From: an uncultured OM182 clade bacterium | Lineage (GTDB): Bacteria; Pseudomonadota; Gammaproteobacteria; Pseudomonadales; Azotimanducaceae | Length of the DNA stretch: 64,000 bases | Assembly: GCA_905182025.1 (NCBI GenBank) | Contig: CAJJAA010000037.1 | Location: 1-64,000 of the forward strand | Reading direction: 5' to 3' | In this document: positions 36,357-44,627 of the stretch, one piece after another | How positions within the stretch are numbered: the first letter of the stretch is position 1 | Layout of the letters: the number at the start of each line of letters is the position of its first letter | Notes under the pieces: model-generated | The model's database searches: none | Told to the model about the DNA's origin: nothing | Seen by the model: the letters and a program-made list of their open reading frames with translations, nothing else | Position numbers and translations under genes: made by a program

Positions 36357-37865
36357 GTGTTAGAGACGCAGTACGTCAGAGAAAAAACCCGTCAGGGTAA
36401 AGTGCCGGTATCGACAAAATTAGTTCAAGGTGTGGGCTCCATTCCCGACACTTTTAAAAATTTTGCGTTCAATACGTTCTTGCTGTTTTTCTATAATCAA
36501 GTACTCGGCATGTCTGCCAGCCTTGCATCTGTTGCGTTAGGTATTGCCGTCGTCTTTGACGCCATTACGGATCCTGTGATTGGTAGTATTTCTGACAACC
36601 TGCGATCAAAAATGGGTCGCCGACATCCACTGATGTACCTCTCCGCACTTCCGCTCGCGGTCAGTTTGTTTCTGGTATTTGTGCCGCCGGAGTTTGTTAA
36701 GCAAGCTGGCGACTACGCGCTTCTAGCTTGGTTGTTAGTGTTCGCCATTCTAACGCGGACCGCCATGACGTTGTTTCTAGTGCCATGGACCGCAATGATG
36801 GCTGAGCTTTCTGACGACTATACAGAGCGCACGACAATCGTCACTTATCGCTATTTTTTTGGTTGGGTGTTTGGTGCTTCTTTTACCGTCGCCACCTACA
36901 CGTTCATCTTTCCCAGTACTGAAGCTTTTACACCGGGACATTTAAACCCGGACGGCTACGTCACTTTCGCTGCGGTGGTGTCCACTTTCGTTTTTTTTGC
37001 AGTGCTGTTCACAACTCACTTCACCAGAAAAGAAGTGCAGTATTTAATCCAGCCGATAAATGAAACGGAGAAATTCAGTTTCGGTCGTGTTTATTCTGAA
37101 CTCATGTTGGCGCTTAGGAATAGGCAGTTTTTACTTGTTTTTATGGCGGTGCTAACCGGTTCGACGATCGCAGGTGGTCTGGCCGCGTTGGAGCTTTATC
37201 TGAATACCTATTTTTGGGGGTTAACACCTGAAGATCTGCGTTGGTTTCCGCTTTCTATCATCGGTGCGATGATTGCCTTTGCGAGTATCTCCTGGATTCA
37301 GAGGCGGGTAGACAAAAAAACGATCATATTGACGACCTTCACTTTTTTATTGGTTGATGGCATCTTCATGGTCAACCTGCGATTCTTCGATTTACTACCG
37401 GAGAACGGTTCAAGTTTATTGTTAATCATTTTGATATCGAATCACGTTCTTCGAACGATCATTGCGACCATCTACGGCATTATGGGTGCCTCAGTGATGG
37501 CCGACATACTTGACTATCAAGAATACAAAACAGGCAAGCGGCAAGAGGGTATGTTTTTCTCAGCGATTTCGTTTTCAGGCAAAGCCGTATCGGGTTTGGG
37601 AATCGTCATTGCGGGTATCATTATTGATCTTTTGAATTTCCCGAAAAGTGCTTTGCCATCAGATATACCCGCAGAGGTCATTGTTAACTTAGGGTTAGCC
37701 GTCGGTGTTGGTATTCCCTTGTTCTATCTCATTCCTATCGGTCTGTTCTCTTTATATCGCCTTACCCGAAGTGAACATGAACGGATTTACGCGGAATTAG
37801 TTGATCGCCGTACACGAAGTGCGGCGGGTGACTTTTCTCTCGGTGAATTCAAAGACTTAAAGTAG
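36357..37865 (+). CDS. MFS transporter, GPH (sugar/glycoside:cation symporter) type
   Basis: A 502-residue carrier with 12 predicted membrane segments. Near residue 75 it has the GPH-family signature DAITDPVIGSISDN, followed by RSKMGRRHPLMY. The start is GTG with a weak GGGTGAG ribosome site. Relatives import glycosides, hexuronides or related compounds with Na+ or H+. It is monocistronic; the closest neighbour on the same strand is the HxlR gene 155 bp upstream. Substrate unknown. Confidence 0.87.
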   Translation: MLETQYVREKTRQGKVPVSTKLVQGVGSIPDTFKNFAFNTFLLFFYNQVLGMSASLASVALGIAVVFDAITDPVIGSISDNLRSKMGRRHPLMYLSALPLAVSLFLVFVPPEFVKQAGDYALLAWLLVFAILTRTAMTLFLVPWTAMMAELSDDYTERTTIVTYRYFFGWVFGASFTVATYTFIFPSTEAFTPGHLNPDGYVTFAAVVSTFVFFAVLFTTHFTRKEVQYLIQPINETEKFSFGRVYSELMLALRNRQFLLVFMAVLTGSTIAGGLAALELYLNTYFWGLTPEDLRWFPLSIIGAMIAFASISWIQRRVDKKTIILTTFTFLLVDGIFMVNLRFFDLLPENGSSLLLIILISNHVLRTIIATIYGIMGASVMADILDYQEYKTGKRQEGMFFSAISFSGKAVSGLGIVIAGIIIDLLNFPKSALPSDIPAEVIVNLGLAVGVGIPLFYLIPIGLFSLYRLTRSEHERIYAELVDRRTRSAAGDFSLGEFKDLK

Positions 37866-37921
37866 TTCGCGCATCAGTCGTTGATACCTTGGGAAGCCGA
37901 TCCTCGATTCCCCAAGATTCC

Positions 37922-37944
37922 ACACGGGCATCATTCGCCCGTGT
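37922..37944. terminator. Hairpin between convergent carrier genes
   Basis: A perfect 8-bp stem (ACACGGGC with GCCCGTGT) and 7-base loop lie midway between convergent genes ending at 37865 and 37960. No T-tract follows on either strand, so a terminator or transcript-stabilising role is only suggested. Confidence 0.4.
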
Positions 37945-37959
37945 CGGATTAACGATTCG

Positions 37960-39285
37960 CTAGGCCGGCGCATTGTCCAGCGAGTCCTTCAGGGTTCGGG
38001 TACACATAAAGTAGTGAAAGGCACACCAAATATTGACCAAGATAGTCAGTGTCATCGCGTAGCGTATACCATCAATACCAAACTCCGGCGTGAGTAAATC
38101 TGCGACATAGCCGGTCAGAATAGGACCGAGACCTAAGCCAATCAAATTCAGCACAAAGAACAGCACGGCTGATGACAGTGCCCGCATACGTAACCCCACC
38201 ATGCCGTGGGTCATTGCTATACATGGGGCTAGGTAGAATCCGCCAAAGAAAACCGGCAGTGCCCAAGATAGAGCTGCTGTCAATCCGCTATCCATGAACA
38301 GAAACGTATTGATCGCGAAGGGCACAGCGGCAAGTGTTGAGATGAGTGGTATCCAAATGTACCAATTTCTGTTGCCCGTCCTTTCGGAGATCTTGTCCGA
38401 TAGCCAACCGCCGGCGAGGGTGCCAGCGAGGCCGCCAATACCGGCAACCAGTCCGTAGATTTTACCAATTTCCAAGTTTGGCATTTCATGTACACGACTG
38501 AGGAATATCACCATAAAGTTGCCCACGCCGTAGGTCACGAATGCATGCAGTGCGCAGGCAAAAGCGAGATGCCGAAATGCTTTACGAGACCATAGAAGTG
38601 CCAGAACATCTTTGAAAGATGTGTCGGAACCGACGTCTTCACGGGTTTCAGAAAAACCTCGGGGTGGCTCTTTCACTGTCAGGCGCAATAGAATTGCTAG
38701 CAAAATGCCGGGCAGACCGACAACGATAAAAGCGACGCGCCAGTCAAACCACTGGACGAGATAGGCGCCACCGACGAATCCGACCAGAATGCCGCCATAA
38801 ACCCCAAGGGAGTAGATCGACAGTGCGGTAGCACGCTCGTTAACAGGAAAGATATCAGACACCATGGAGTGAGCAGGAGGGCTACCACCAGCCTCGCCAA
38901 TGCCGACACCGAATCGAGCGGCAAATAGCTGCCAGAAGTTTGTTACTGAGCCGCACATCGCCGTAAAGAAACTCCAGACCGTCAATGAAACCGCAATGAC
39001 ATTTCGACGGTTGCCTTTATCCGCGTAGCGGGCAATCGGTATGCCAAACACGCAATAAATCGCCGCAAAGGCGATACCGGACAACATGCCGTACTGGGCA
39101 AGCGTTAAATCGAGGTCCTCAATAATGTATTCGGACAAAATGACGATGATTTGACGGTCAACGAAATTGAAAACGTAGACCAAGGTCAACACCGCAAGCG
39201 CGTAGTAGCGATAGGGTTTGCTTTTATAAGCCTCGGCGGCACTTGCTTGCTCCGCGATAGCCTTTGGCGAAAGGGGACTATTCAA
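37960..39285 (-). CDS. MFS transporter, spinster-like family
   Basis: A 441-residue carrier, the second spinster-type member in the window. NFVDRQIIVILSEYII marks the first membrane segment and RYADKGNRRNV the loop between segments 2 and 3. The TTG start has AAGGA six bases upstream. It is monocistronic and convergent with the GPH transporter. Uptake or export of organic anions, lipids or bile-acid-like compounds is possible. Confidence 0.87.
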   Translation of the reverse strand: MNSPLSPKAIAEQASAAEAYKSKPYRYYALAVLTLVYVFNFVDRQIIVILSEYIIEDLDLTLAQYGMLSGIAFAAIYCVFGIPIARYADKGNRRNVIAVSLTVWSFFTAMCGSVTNFWQLFAARFGVGIGEAGGSPPAHSMVSDIFPVNERATALSIYSLGVYGGILVGFVGGAYLVQWFDWRVAFIVVGLPGILLAILLRLTVKEPPRGFSETREDVGSDTSFKDVLALLWSRKAFRHLAFACALHAFVTYGVGNFMVIFLSRVHEMPNLEIGKIYGLVAGIGGLAGTLAGGWLSDKISERTGNRNWYIWIPLISTLAAVPFAINTFLFMDSGLTAALSWALPVFFGGFYLAPCIAMTHGMVGLRMRALSSAVLFFVLNLIGLGLGPILTGYVADLLTPEFGIDGIRYAMTLTILVNIWCAFHYFMCTRTLKDSLDNAPA

Positions 39286-39426
39286 TCTGATTCCTTGCTA
39301 GTTTTTATTCTGGCCGAAGCCTAACACAGGCCTTGGCCGGCGTTCAGGTTAGAGGTGACGTCCCATAGGTTCTTTATTTGTGAGGATTAGTCCTGCGAAT
39401 ATTTCTATTCGCTGATTCGATTTACG

Positions 39427-41355
39427 TTACTGTGTCGCGATTCCATCTAACGGGTTTGCGAAGCGACGTAGATACTCATCGCCCAATTTTTTTGAACCGA
39501 GGTAGTTAAGATGATGTTCGTCTCGATACAGTGGCAATCCGTCAAGGGTTGTCTTACAACCCTGCTGATCGCAAATAGCCTGCCGCGGATTTATCCACAT
39601 CACTTCGGGATGGCGCTCTTCTATCGATGCTCTAAATCGGTTGGCGTAGTGTAGATCATCTTTAATCTCTGCTTCAGTGATATCGCAGTCGGTTGAGCCA
39701 CGGATCAAGCAGTAGGCGTGTGACTGACTGGGCAAACGTAGTACGTCTTCAATAATGACAACGCGATGGCCCTGTTGAAGGAGCCAGTCGACGGTTGCAG
39801 ATGTATATTCAATATTTTGGCTGTTCTGAGTATAGCCTGCCCACCAATTATTAATGAATACTGTCAGTGATGGATTCGCAGTGAGATATTGCTGCAGCGC
39901 CCGACTGCGCTGTCTTTTTTTTTCGTCCGCAAAGGCTTTGTCTATGTTGGGTTCTGCGATGAATGCCGCTGACGCTTTGGTAACCGCCAAAAAGTAAAAG
40001 GGTGTATCCGCCACGACCTGCTCGAGAAAGCCAATCATTGCTGTCGCATGACTGTCCCCTAATAACATGCTGTTGGGTTTGCCGTTGCTTGTCGCATTGC
40101 CAAATAGGCAGCTTTCGCTCTGGTCGAACGCATAATCCGCGCCGTCAAAACACGCCTCGTACAAATCGCCGGCATGCTGCTGCTGCATGATTTTGTACAA
40201 CGCGCGTTTTTCTTCAGGGATGCGAAAGCTAATATCATCATTGGTACGAATAGTAAGTTGTACCAACCAAATTAGAACGCAGGGTAACAGGATAAGCAGA
40301 CTAATCGTTTTTCTTAGTGACCATTGTCGATAGCGTAGTGAGTTTTCAACAAAAGCATGCGTAAACCAAGCAGCAAAAAAGGCAAAACTAATCAAGCCGA
40401 CTTTGATCGGCAATGTTAACGCGACAAGCTGATAGTTTAGAAGTGCGATAGGCGGCCAATGCCATAGATAAAGTGAGTATGACAAGGTGCCTAAAAATAC
40501 AAAGGCTTTTGTGCTTAACAGACGAGTCACCAGGCTTGCGTGGCTCGACATGCCCGCGTAAATGATCAGTGCAGCGCCTGCTGTCGGCCACAGTGCGTTG
40601 TAGCCAGGAAAGATGCTTTCGCTACTTAATAGTATTGCGCTGGCGACGATAGCCACGACGCCCGTTAAGGAAAGGCACTCAGCCTGCCAGCGGTTCAGTA
40701 TAGGGAGGCGGTGCGCGAACAAGGCTAGTCCGCAACCTAACATTAGCTCAAAGACGCGTGCAGGCAGTAAAAAATATGCAGCGACCGGATCGGCAATGGC
40801 GTGCCATATAGAGAAGGTGAAAGCACCGAACCACAAACCGATAAAAATTAGGACAAATTTTGCGTGTCTAATTATCGGTTTTAAGAGTAGTAATAGTAGT
40901 GGCCAAATGAAATAGAATTGTTCTTCAACAGCCAGCGACCAGGTGTGCAGTAGCGATATGATCTTGGCATCGGCGGAAAAATATTGAGATAGCTCACCGT
41001 GGAAAAAAATATTACTCAAGCCAATCACAGAACCAAGCCAGCTCTTCGAGAAGATGTAATAGTCGCCGTCCATATAGTAGCGCGAGATGACGATGAAAGT
41101 GACCAGCGATACGAGTAAGAATGATGGCAGTAAGCGGCGAATACGCCGCGAATAGAAGGTTGCGAAGCTGAAGTCATCGCGACTTTGTACTTTAAGCAAC
41201 AGACCCGTAATCAGAAAGCCTGAGATAACAAAAAAAACATCGACGCCAATGAAGCCGCCAGAAAATAACGGGAATTGATAATGAAAAAGTATCACCAGAG
41301 TGACGGCGATGGCGCGAAGCCCATCGATGTCGCGACGGTATTGTAGTATGGACAT
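39427..41355 (-). CDS. OafA/YrhL-type acyltransferase fused to SGNH hydrolase domain
   Basis: A 642-residue two-domain membrane enzyme. The N-terminal acyltransferase_3 domain (about residues 1-370, ten membrane segments) begins with DIDGLRAIAV and has the catalytic-type His in LFHYQFPLFSGGFIGVD. The C-terminal extracytoplasmic domain is an SGNH esterase: LLGDSHATAM near residue 430 holds the nucleophile and YRDEHHLNYLG near residue 615 the DxxH pair. Such enzymes O-acetylate lipopolysaccharide, capsule or peptidoglycan sugars. It is monocistronic. Confidence 0.92.
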   Translation of the reverse strand: MSILQYRRDIDGLRAIAVTLVILFHYQFPLFSGGFIGVDVFFVISGFLITGLLLKVQSRDDFSFATFYSRRIRRLLPSFLLVSLVTFIVISRYYMDGDYYIFSKSWLGSVIGLSNIFFHGELSQYFSADAKIISLLHTWSLAVEEQFYFIWPLLLLLLKPIIRHAKFVLIFIGLWFGAFTFSIWHAIADPVAAYFLLPARVFELMLGCGLALFAHRLPILNRWQAECLSLTGVVAIVASAILLSSESIFPGYNALWPTAGAALIIYAGMSSHASLVTRLLSTKAFVFLGTLSYSLYLWHWPPIALLNYQLVALTLPIKVGLISFAFFAAWFTHAFVENSLRYRQWSLRKTISLLILLPCVLIWLVQLTIRTNDDISFRIPEEKRALYKIMQQQHAGDLYEACFDGADYAFDQSESCLFGNATSNGKPNSMLLGDSHATAMIGFLEQVVADTPFYFLAVTKASAAFIAEPNIDKAFADEKKRQRSRALQQYLTANPSLTVFINNWWAGYTQNSQNIEYTSATVDWLLQQGHRVVIIEDVLRLPSQSHAYCLIRGSTDCDITEAEIKDDLHYANRFRASIEERHPEVMWINPRQAICDQQGCKTTLDGLPLYRDEHHLNYLGSKKLGDEYLRRFANPLDGIATQ

Positions 41356-41718
41356 ATTTTTCGAGTTATCGCTTTAAGGAGTTCATTTAAAGGCGCGTTA
41401 CTTGAGCCGAGTCAGCAACAACAAACTTGACAGCCAGCGTTGGCGTTAGGAATCATAGTAATTTGATTCAAGTTCGGTCGTCTACCCCCGTGCTATCTAT
41501 ATTTCGTGCTTTATAGGTGCTGATAGGTGTGAATTGATGCGGACGAGCTATTGCTGCGACGACGAACATCGCTGAACTGCTAAAGCCGGGACCAGAATCA
41601 ACCGGTGTATTGAAGGTGGAACATTTTGCATACGCACACTGGACCGTTTTACAATTGGGGCAGACCCTTCACTAGCGGGGGCGTTATCTACGTTATTTTT
41701 GAGGCAAGCCAGCAGAAG
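41356..41718. other. Divergent intergenic region before CPXCG gene
   Basis: This 363-bp stretch holds the promoters of the divergent acyltransferase and CPXCG genes. The CPXCG frame is open upstream to 41626, but that extension (starting MHTHTGPFYNW) lacks a ribosome site and is unlike the family, so I exclude it. Confidence 0.4.
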
Positions 41719-41916
41719 ATGGAATTTTTAGCAGAAGAAATTGTTTATTGTCCTTACTGTGGTGAGGCGCTTGATGTACTCATTGATCATCAGGAAGCGG
41801 GCCAGCAGTATATTGAGGATTGCCAAGTATGCTGCAAACCAATTGTATTCAAATTGGCGTTGAACGAGATGGGCGATGTATCGGTGTCAGTGCACGATGA
41901 AGACGATGCTTATTAG
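41719..41916 (+). CDS. CPXCG motif-containing cysteine-rich protein
   Basis: A 65-residue protein with a zinc-ribbon-like pattern: CPYCGEALDV near the N terminus and EDCQVCCKPI about 25 residues later, followed by an acidic tail (HDEDDAY). This matches the small CPXCG family of gammaproteobacteria, about 60-65 residues long, whose function is not established. The start at MEFLAEE was chosen to match that length; the ribosome site is weak. Confidence 0.82.
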   Translation: MEFLAEEIVYCPYCGEALDVLIDHQEAGQQYIEDCQVCCKPIVFKLALNEMGDVSVSVHDEDDAY

Positions 41917-42017
41917 CGAAATAAAAAATATGATTGTCCCAATTTTCTTCCTTTCAAAGGGATAGTGGACATGCAGTCGAGTCAGATGGTGATTGACAAA
42001 AAAATGAAAAGCCTCAA

Positions 42018-42458
42018 TTGAACTACGTTCCGATCTTCGTCATCTTTTGCGTGCTAATTTCCTTCTATTTTTTGGGATATACGCCGATACTCGTTGCCGT
42101 GTTTTATTTTTTTATGAGTTGTTTAACATTCCTCGTTTATGCGCGGGACAAGCAGGCGGCGCAACAGAGTACGTGGAGAGTGTCAGAATCTACGCTGCAT
42201 ATCTTTTCCTTATTGTGCGGCTGGCCTGGCGCGATAGTCGCCCAGCAAAAGCTTCGGCATAAAACTATAAAGACCGGTTTTCGTGCTGTTTTCTGGATCA
42301 CGGTGTTACTGAATTCTCTAGGTTTGATCTGGTTTCATACTGATCAGGGTTCACCTCATCTGCGCGGCGTTGTTAATGTGATTGAAAATGCCGCTGTAAA
42401 TGAATTGGCGAGCGGGGATGTGAAAAGCATTTTAGTGTTTCTGTTGGGCTATCGTTGA
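42018..42458 (+). CDS. DUF1294 family membrane protein
   Basis: A 146-residue protein with about four membrane segments and the DUF1294 signature YARDKQAAQQSTWRVSE near residue 45, followed by LRHKTIKTGFR near residue 80. The start is TTG at 42018; an in-frame stop lies seven codons upstream and no other start is available. Many DUF1294 proteins carry a cold-shock domain at the N terminus, absent here. Function unknown. It overlaps nothing but is followed closely by a decayed DHFR-family fragment. Confidence 0.8.
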   Translation: MNYVPIFVIFCVLISFYFLGYTPILVAVFYFFMSCLTFLVYARDKQAAQQSTWRVSESTLHIFSLLCGWPGAIVAQQKLRHKTIKTGFRAVFWITVLLNSLGLIWFHTDQGSPHLRGVVNVIENAAVNELASGDVKSILVFLLGYR

Positions 42459-42547
42459 GCAATATCGAATCACAAAATAATGTAGTCCGGTTAATTTTAG
42501 TTGCCTTCATGACATTGTTGCTCGGTGTTATGTATCGAGGGGCATAT

Positions 42548-42754
42548 ATGAAATCGATTTATTATGTGGCGACCAGTCTAGATGGCTTTATAGCGGGTGT
42601 TGAATACCTTGGGGTCATCGGCAGCGGCAAGCAGGTGGGTTGTCTGCTTAACCTTGGCTTACTGACACACATACACGTCACGGTGATACCTATCGCAAGG
42701 TGGTTTTCCCGAGATTGTCTATCGTGTGATCAACTAAGAGTGACAATTCGATGA
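42548..42754 (+). pseudogene. Remnant of a dihydrofolate-reductase-family (RibD C-terminal-like) gene
   Basis: The 68-codon frame begins like a full-length DHFR-family protein, MKSIYYVATSLDGFIAG, and then jumps to sequence of the C-terminal part, SGKQVGCLLNLGLLTHI followed by VTVIP. In intact relatives about 100 residues separate these two blocks. The gene therefore seems to have lost its middle by a large internal deletion near 42600, and it then runs into the start of the next gene (ATGA overlap). The remaining peptide lacks the fold and is unlikely to function. Confidence 0.72.
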
Positions 42755-43122
42755 CTTATGATGCCTTTAATAAATGCTGTTGCTCGTTGACGGCTACTTC
42801 ACACGTTATGCAATGGGGTGGCGCTCATGTATGGAAGGTCGGTGGCAAAGTATTTGCTATTGGCGGCTGGCAGAAGTCTGATCAAGCTGCTTTCACCTTT
42901 AAAGTTTCAGATATTCACTTTGAGATGCTACATGACGCTATAGGCTTTAGGCCTGCTCCCTATTTGGCATCGCGGGGTATGCAGTGGATACAGCAACATC
43001 AAACGATGCAAAAAACGGACAAAAAACTCAAATACTATATTGCTGAGTCACATCGAATTGTTTCTTTAGGTTTAACTAAGAAAATGCAACGTGAGCTTGG
43101 GCTTAATCAGGGCAAACCGTGA
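42751..43122 (+). CDS. MmcQ/YjbR family protein
   Basis: A 123-residue protein with the YjbR-type double-wing fold: an N-terminal SHVMQWGGAHVWKVGGKVFA near residue 16, then FKVSDIHFEMLHD and a C-terminal Y.AESHRIVSLGLTKKMQREL. Family members bind DNA weakly or are of unknown function. The ATG overlaps the stop of the DHFR remnant. Confidence 0.84.
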   Translation: MTYDAFNKCCCSLTATSHVMQWGGAHVWKVGGKVFAIGGWQKSDQAAFTFKVSDIHFEMLHDAIGFRPAPYLASRGMQWIQQHQTMQKTDKKLKYYIAESHRIVSLGLTKKMQRELGLNQGKP

Positions 43123-43381
43123 CTAATCTAGGTGAATCAGAGGTTTAGCCCCACGCGTATGTGCGTAACTATGCGTTGCGATGGCTTGCAGGGCTTGCCA
43201 CACAGCTCTTGCGATCAGGGTCGCTTGGTTCGCTTTCGTTGCGGCATGTCTGAAGGGGTTTGGCGAAATTTGATTGACCATCGACCATCCATCAACCAAC
43301 CATTAGTGTCATTGACAACCTGTTTGGTTAACGGTGGCGTTAAAGCGGATGATCAAACTTTAGAGGCTATTTAGATGCGAT

Positions 43382-44572
43382 CTAGAAGCTATCACCTGGA
43401 ATCCTCACCCAACCTTCCATAAGAATGCGAGCGCTTCGACTCATGCTTGCTTTGGTGACACGCCAGTTACCGTCTTTTTTAACAGCCTGTGCACCGACGC
43501 GGAGCGTACCCGAGGGATGACCAAATCGAACCGCGACAACTTCACCGCCGCCTGCCGCTAAATTAACTAACGTGCCAGGTACGGCTGCTGCTGCGCCGAT
43601 CGCTACCGCCGCCGTACCCATCATGGCGTGGTGCAGTTTACCCATCGAAAGCGCCCTCACGAGCAGGTCGATATCAGCGGCAGCAATGGCTTTGCCACTT
43701 GACGCGGTGTAGTCAGCCGCAGGCGCAACAAATGCAACTTTAGGCGTGTGTTGGCGACTAACAGACTCTTCAATATGTGAAATCAAACCCATTTTTACGG
43801 CGCCATAGGCTCGAATGGTTTCAAACTTGGCAAGTGCAGCGTCATCGTTGTTAACGTCGTCTTGAAGTTCCGTGCCCAGATAGCCGATGGCATCTGCATT
43901 GAGGAAAATGGTCGGAATTCCGGCGTTAATAAGGGTCGCTTTTAGCGTGCCAATACCGGGTACCTCTAAGTCGTCGATAAGGTTGCCCGTTGGGAACATT
44001 GAGCCGCCGTCGTCATCGGCGGGGTCCATAAAATCGACTTGAACCTCTGCGGCTGGGAATGTGACCCCATCCAGCTCGAAATCGCCTGTTTCCTGCGGCA
44101 TGCCATCAGTTATGGGAACATGCGCAATAATTGTTTTCTTGATGTTCGCTTGCCAAATTCTAACTTCAACAACACCGTTGTCCGGAATTCGACTAGGGTC
44201 GACCAAATTGTTAGCGATGGCATAGGGGCCAACGGCCGCCGAAAGATTGCCGCAATTGCCACTCCAGTCAACAAAAGGTTGGTCGATAGAAACCTGCCCG
44301 AAGAGGTAGTCGACGTCGTGATCAGGCTGGCTGCTTTTGGATATTATGACCGCTTTACTGGTACTCGATGTGGCGCCACCCATGCCGTCAGTCTGCTTGC
44401 CGTATGGGTCTGGACTGCCAATGACGCGCAGTAGTAGTGCATCCCTAGCTGGCCCGGCCGCACGCGCAGATTCTGGTAAATCCTGTAAAGAAAAGAAAAC
44501 GCCTTTACTCGTTCCGCCCCTTAAGTAGGTTGCAGGTATCTTTACTTGCGGTATTTGGGACATAGTTCTCAT
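43382..44572 (-). CDS. prpF: PrpF, 2-methylaconitate cis-trans isomerase
   Basis: A 396-residue PrpF-family isomerase. Visible signature blocks are IPATYLRGGTSKGVFF near the N terminus, DWSGNCGNLSAAVGPYA near residue 120 and KLHHAMMGTAAVAIGAAA near residue 310. PrpF converts 2-methyl-cis-aconitate isomers in the 2-methylcitrate cycle and works with AcnD. It lies 55 bp downstream of acnD on the same strand. The prpB and prpC genes are not in the window, so the propionate-degrading methylcitrate cycle would need them elsewhere. Confidence 0.93.
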   Translation of the reverse strand: MRTMSQIPQVKIPATYLRGGTSKGVFFSLQDLPESARAAGPARDALLLRVIGSPDPYGKQTDGMGGATSSTSKAVIISKSSQPDHDVDYLFGQVSIDQPFVDWSGNCGNLSAAVGPYAIANNLVDPSRIPDNGVVEVRIWQANIKKTIIAHVPITDGMPQETGDFELDGVTFPAAEVQVDFMDPADDDGGSMFPTGNLIDDLEVPGIGTLKATLINAGIPTIFLNADAIGYLGTELQDDVNNDDAALAKFETIRAYGAVKMGLISHIEESVSRQHTPKVAFVAPAADYTASSGKAIAAADIDLLVRALSMGKLHHAMMGTAAVAIGAAAAVPGTLVNLAAGGGEVVAVRFGHPSGTLRVGAQAVKKDGNWRVTKASMSRSARILMEGWVRIPGDSF

Positions 44573-44627
44573 ATTCCTATCTGCAGGTTAGCTCGCGTTT
44601 AACGATCGACGTTTTGTCATTACGAGC

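Noticed and set aside
43132-43374. An 80-codon plus-strand frame between the YjbR-like gene and prpF
   Set aside because: Composition is random-like, with no domain and no ribosome site.
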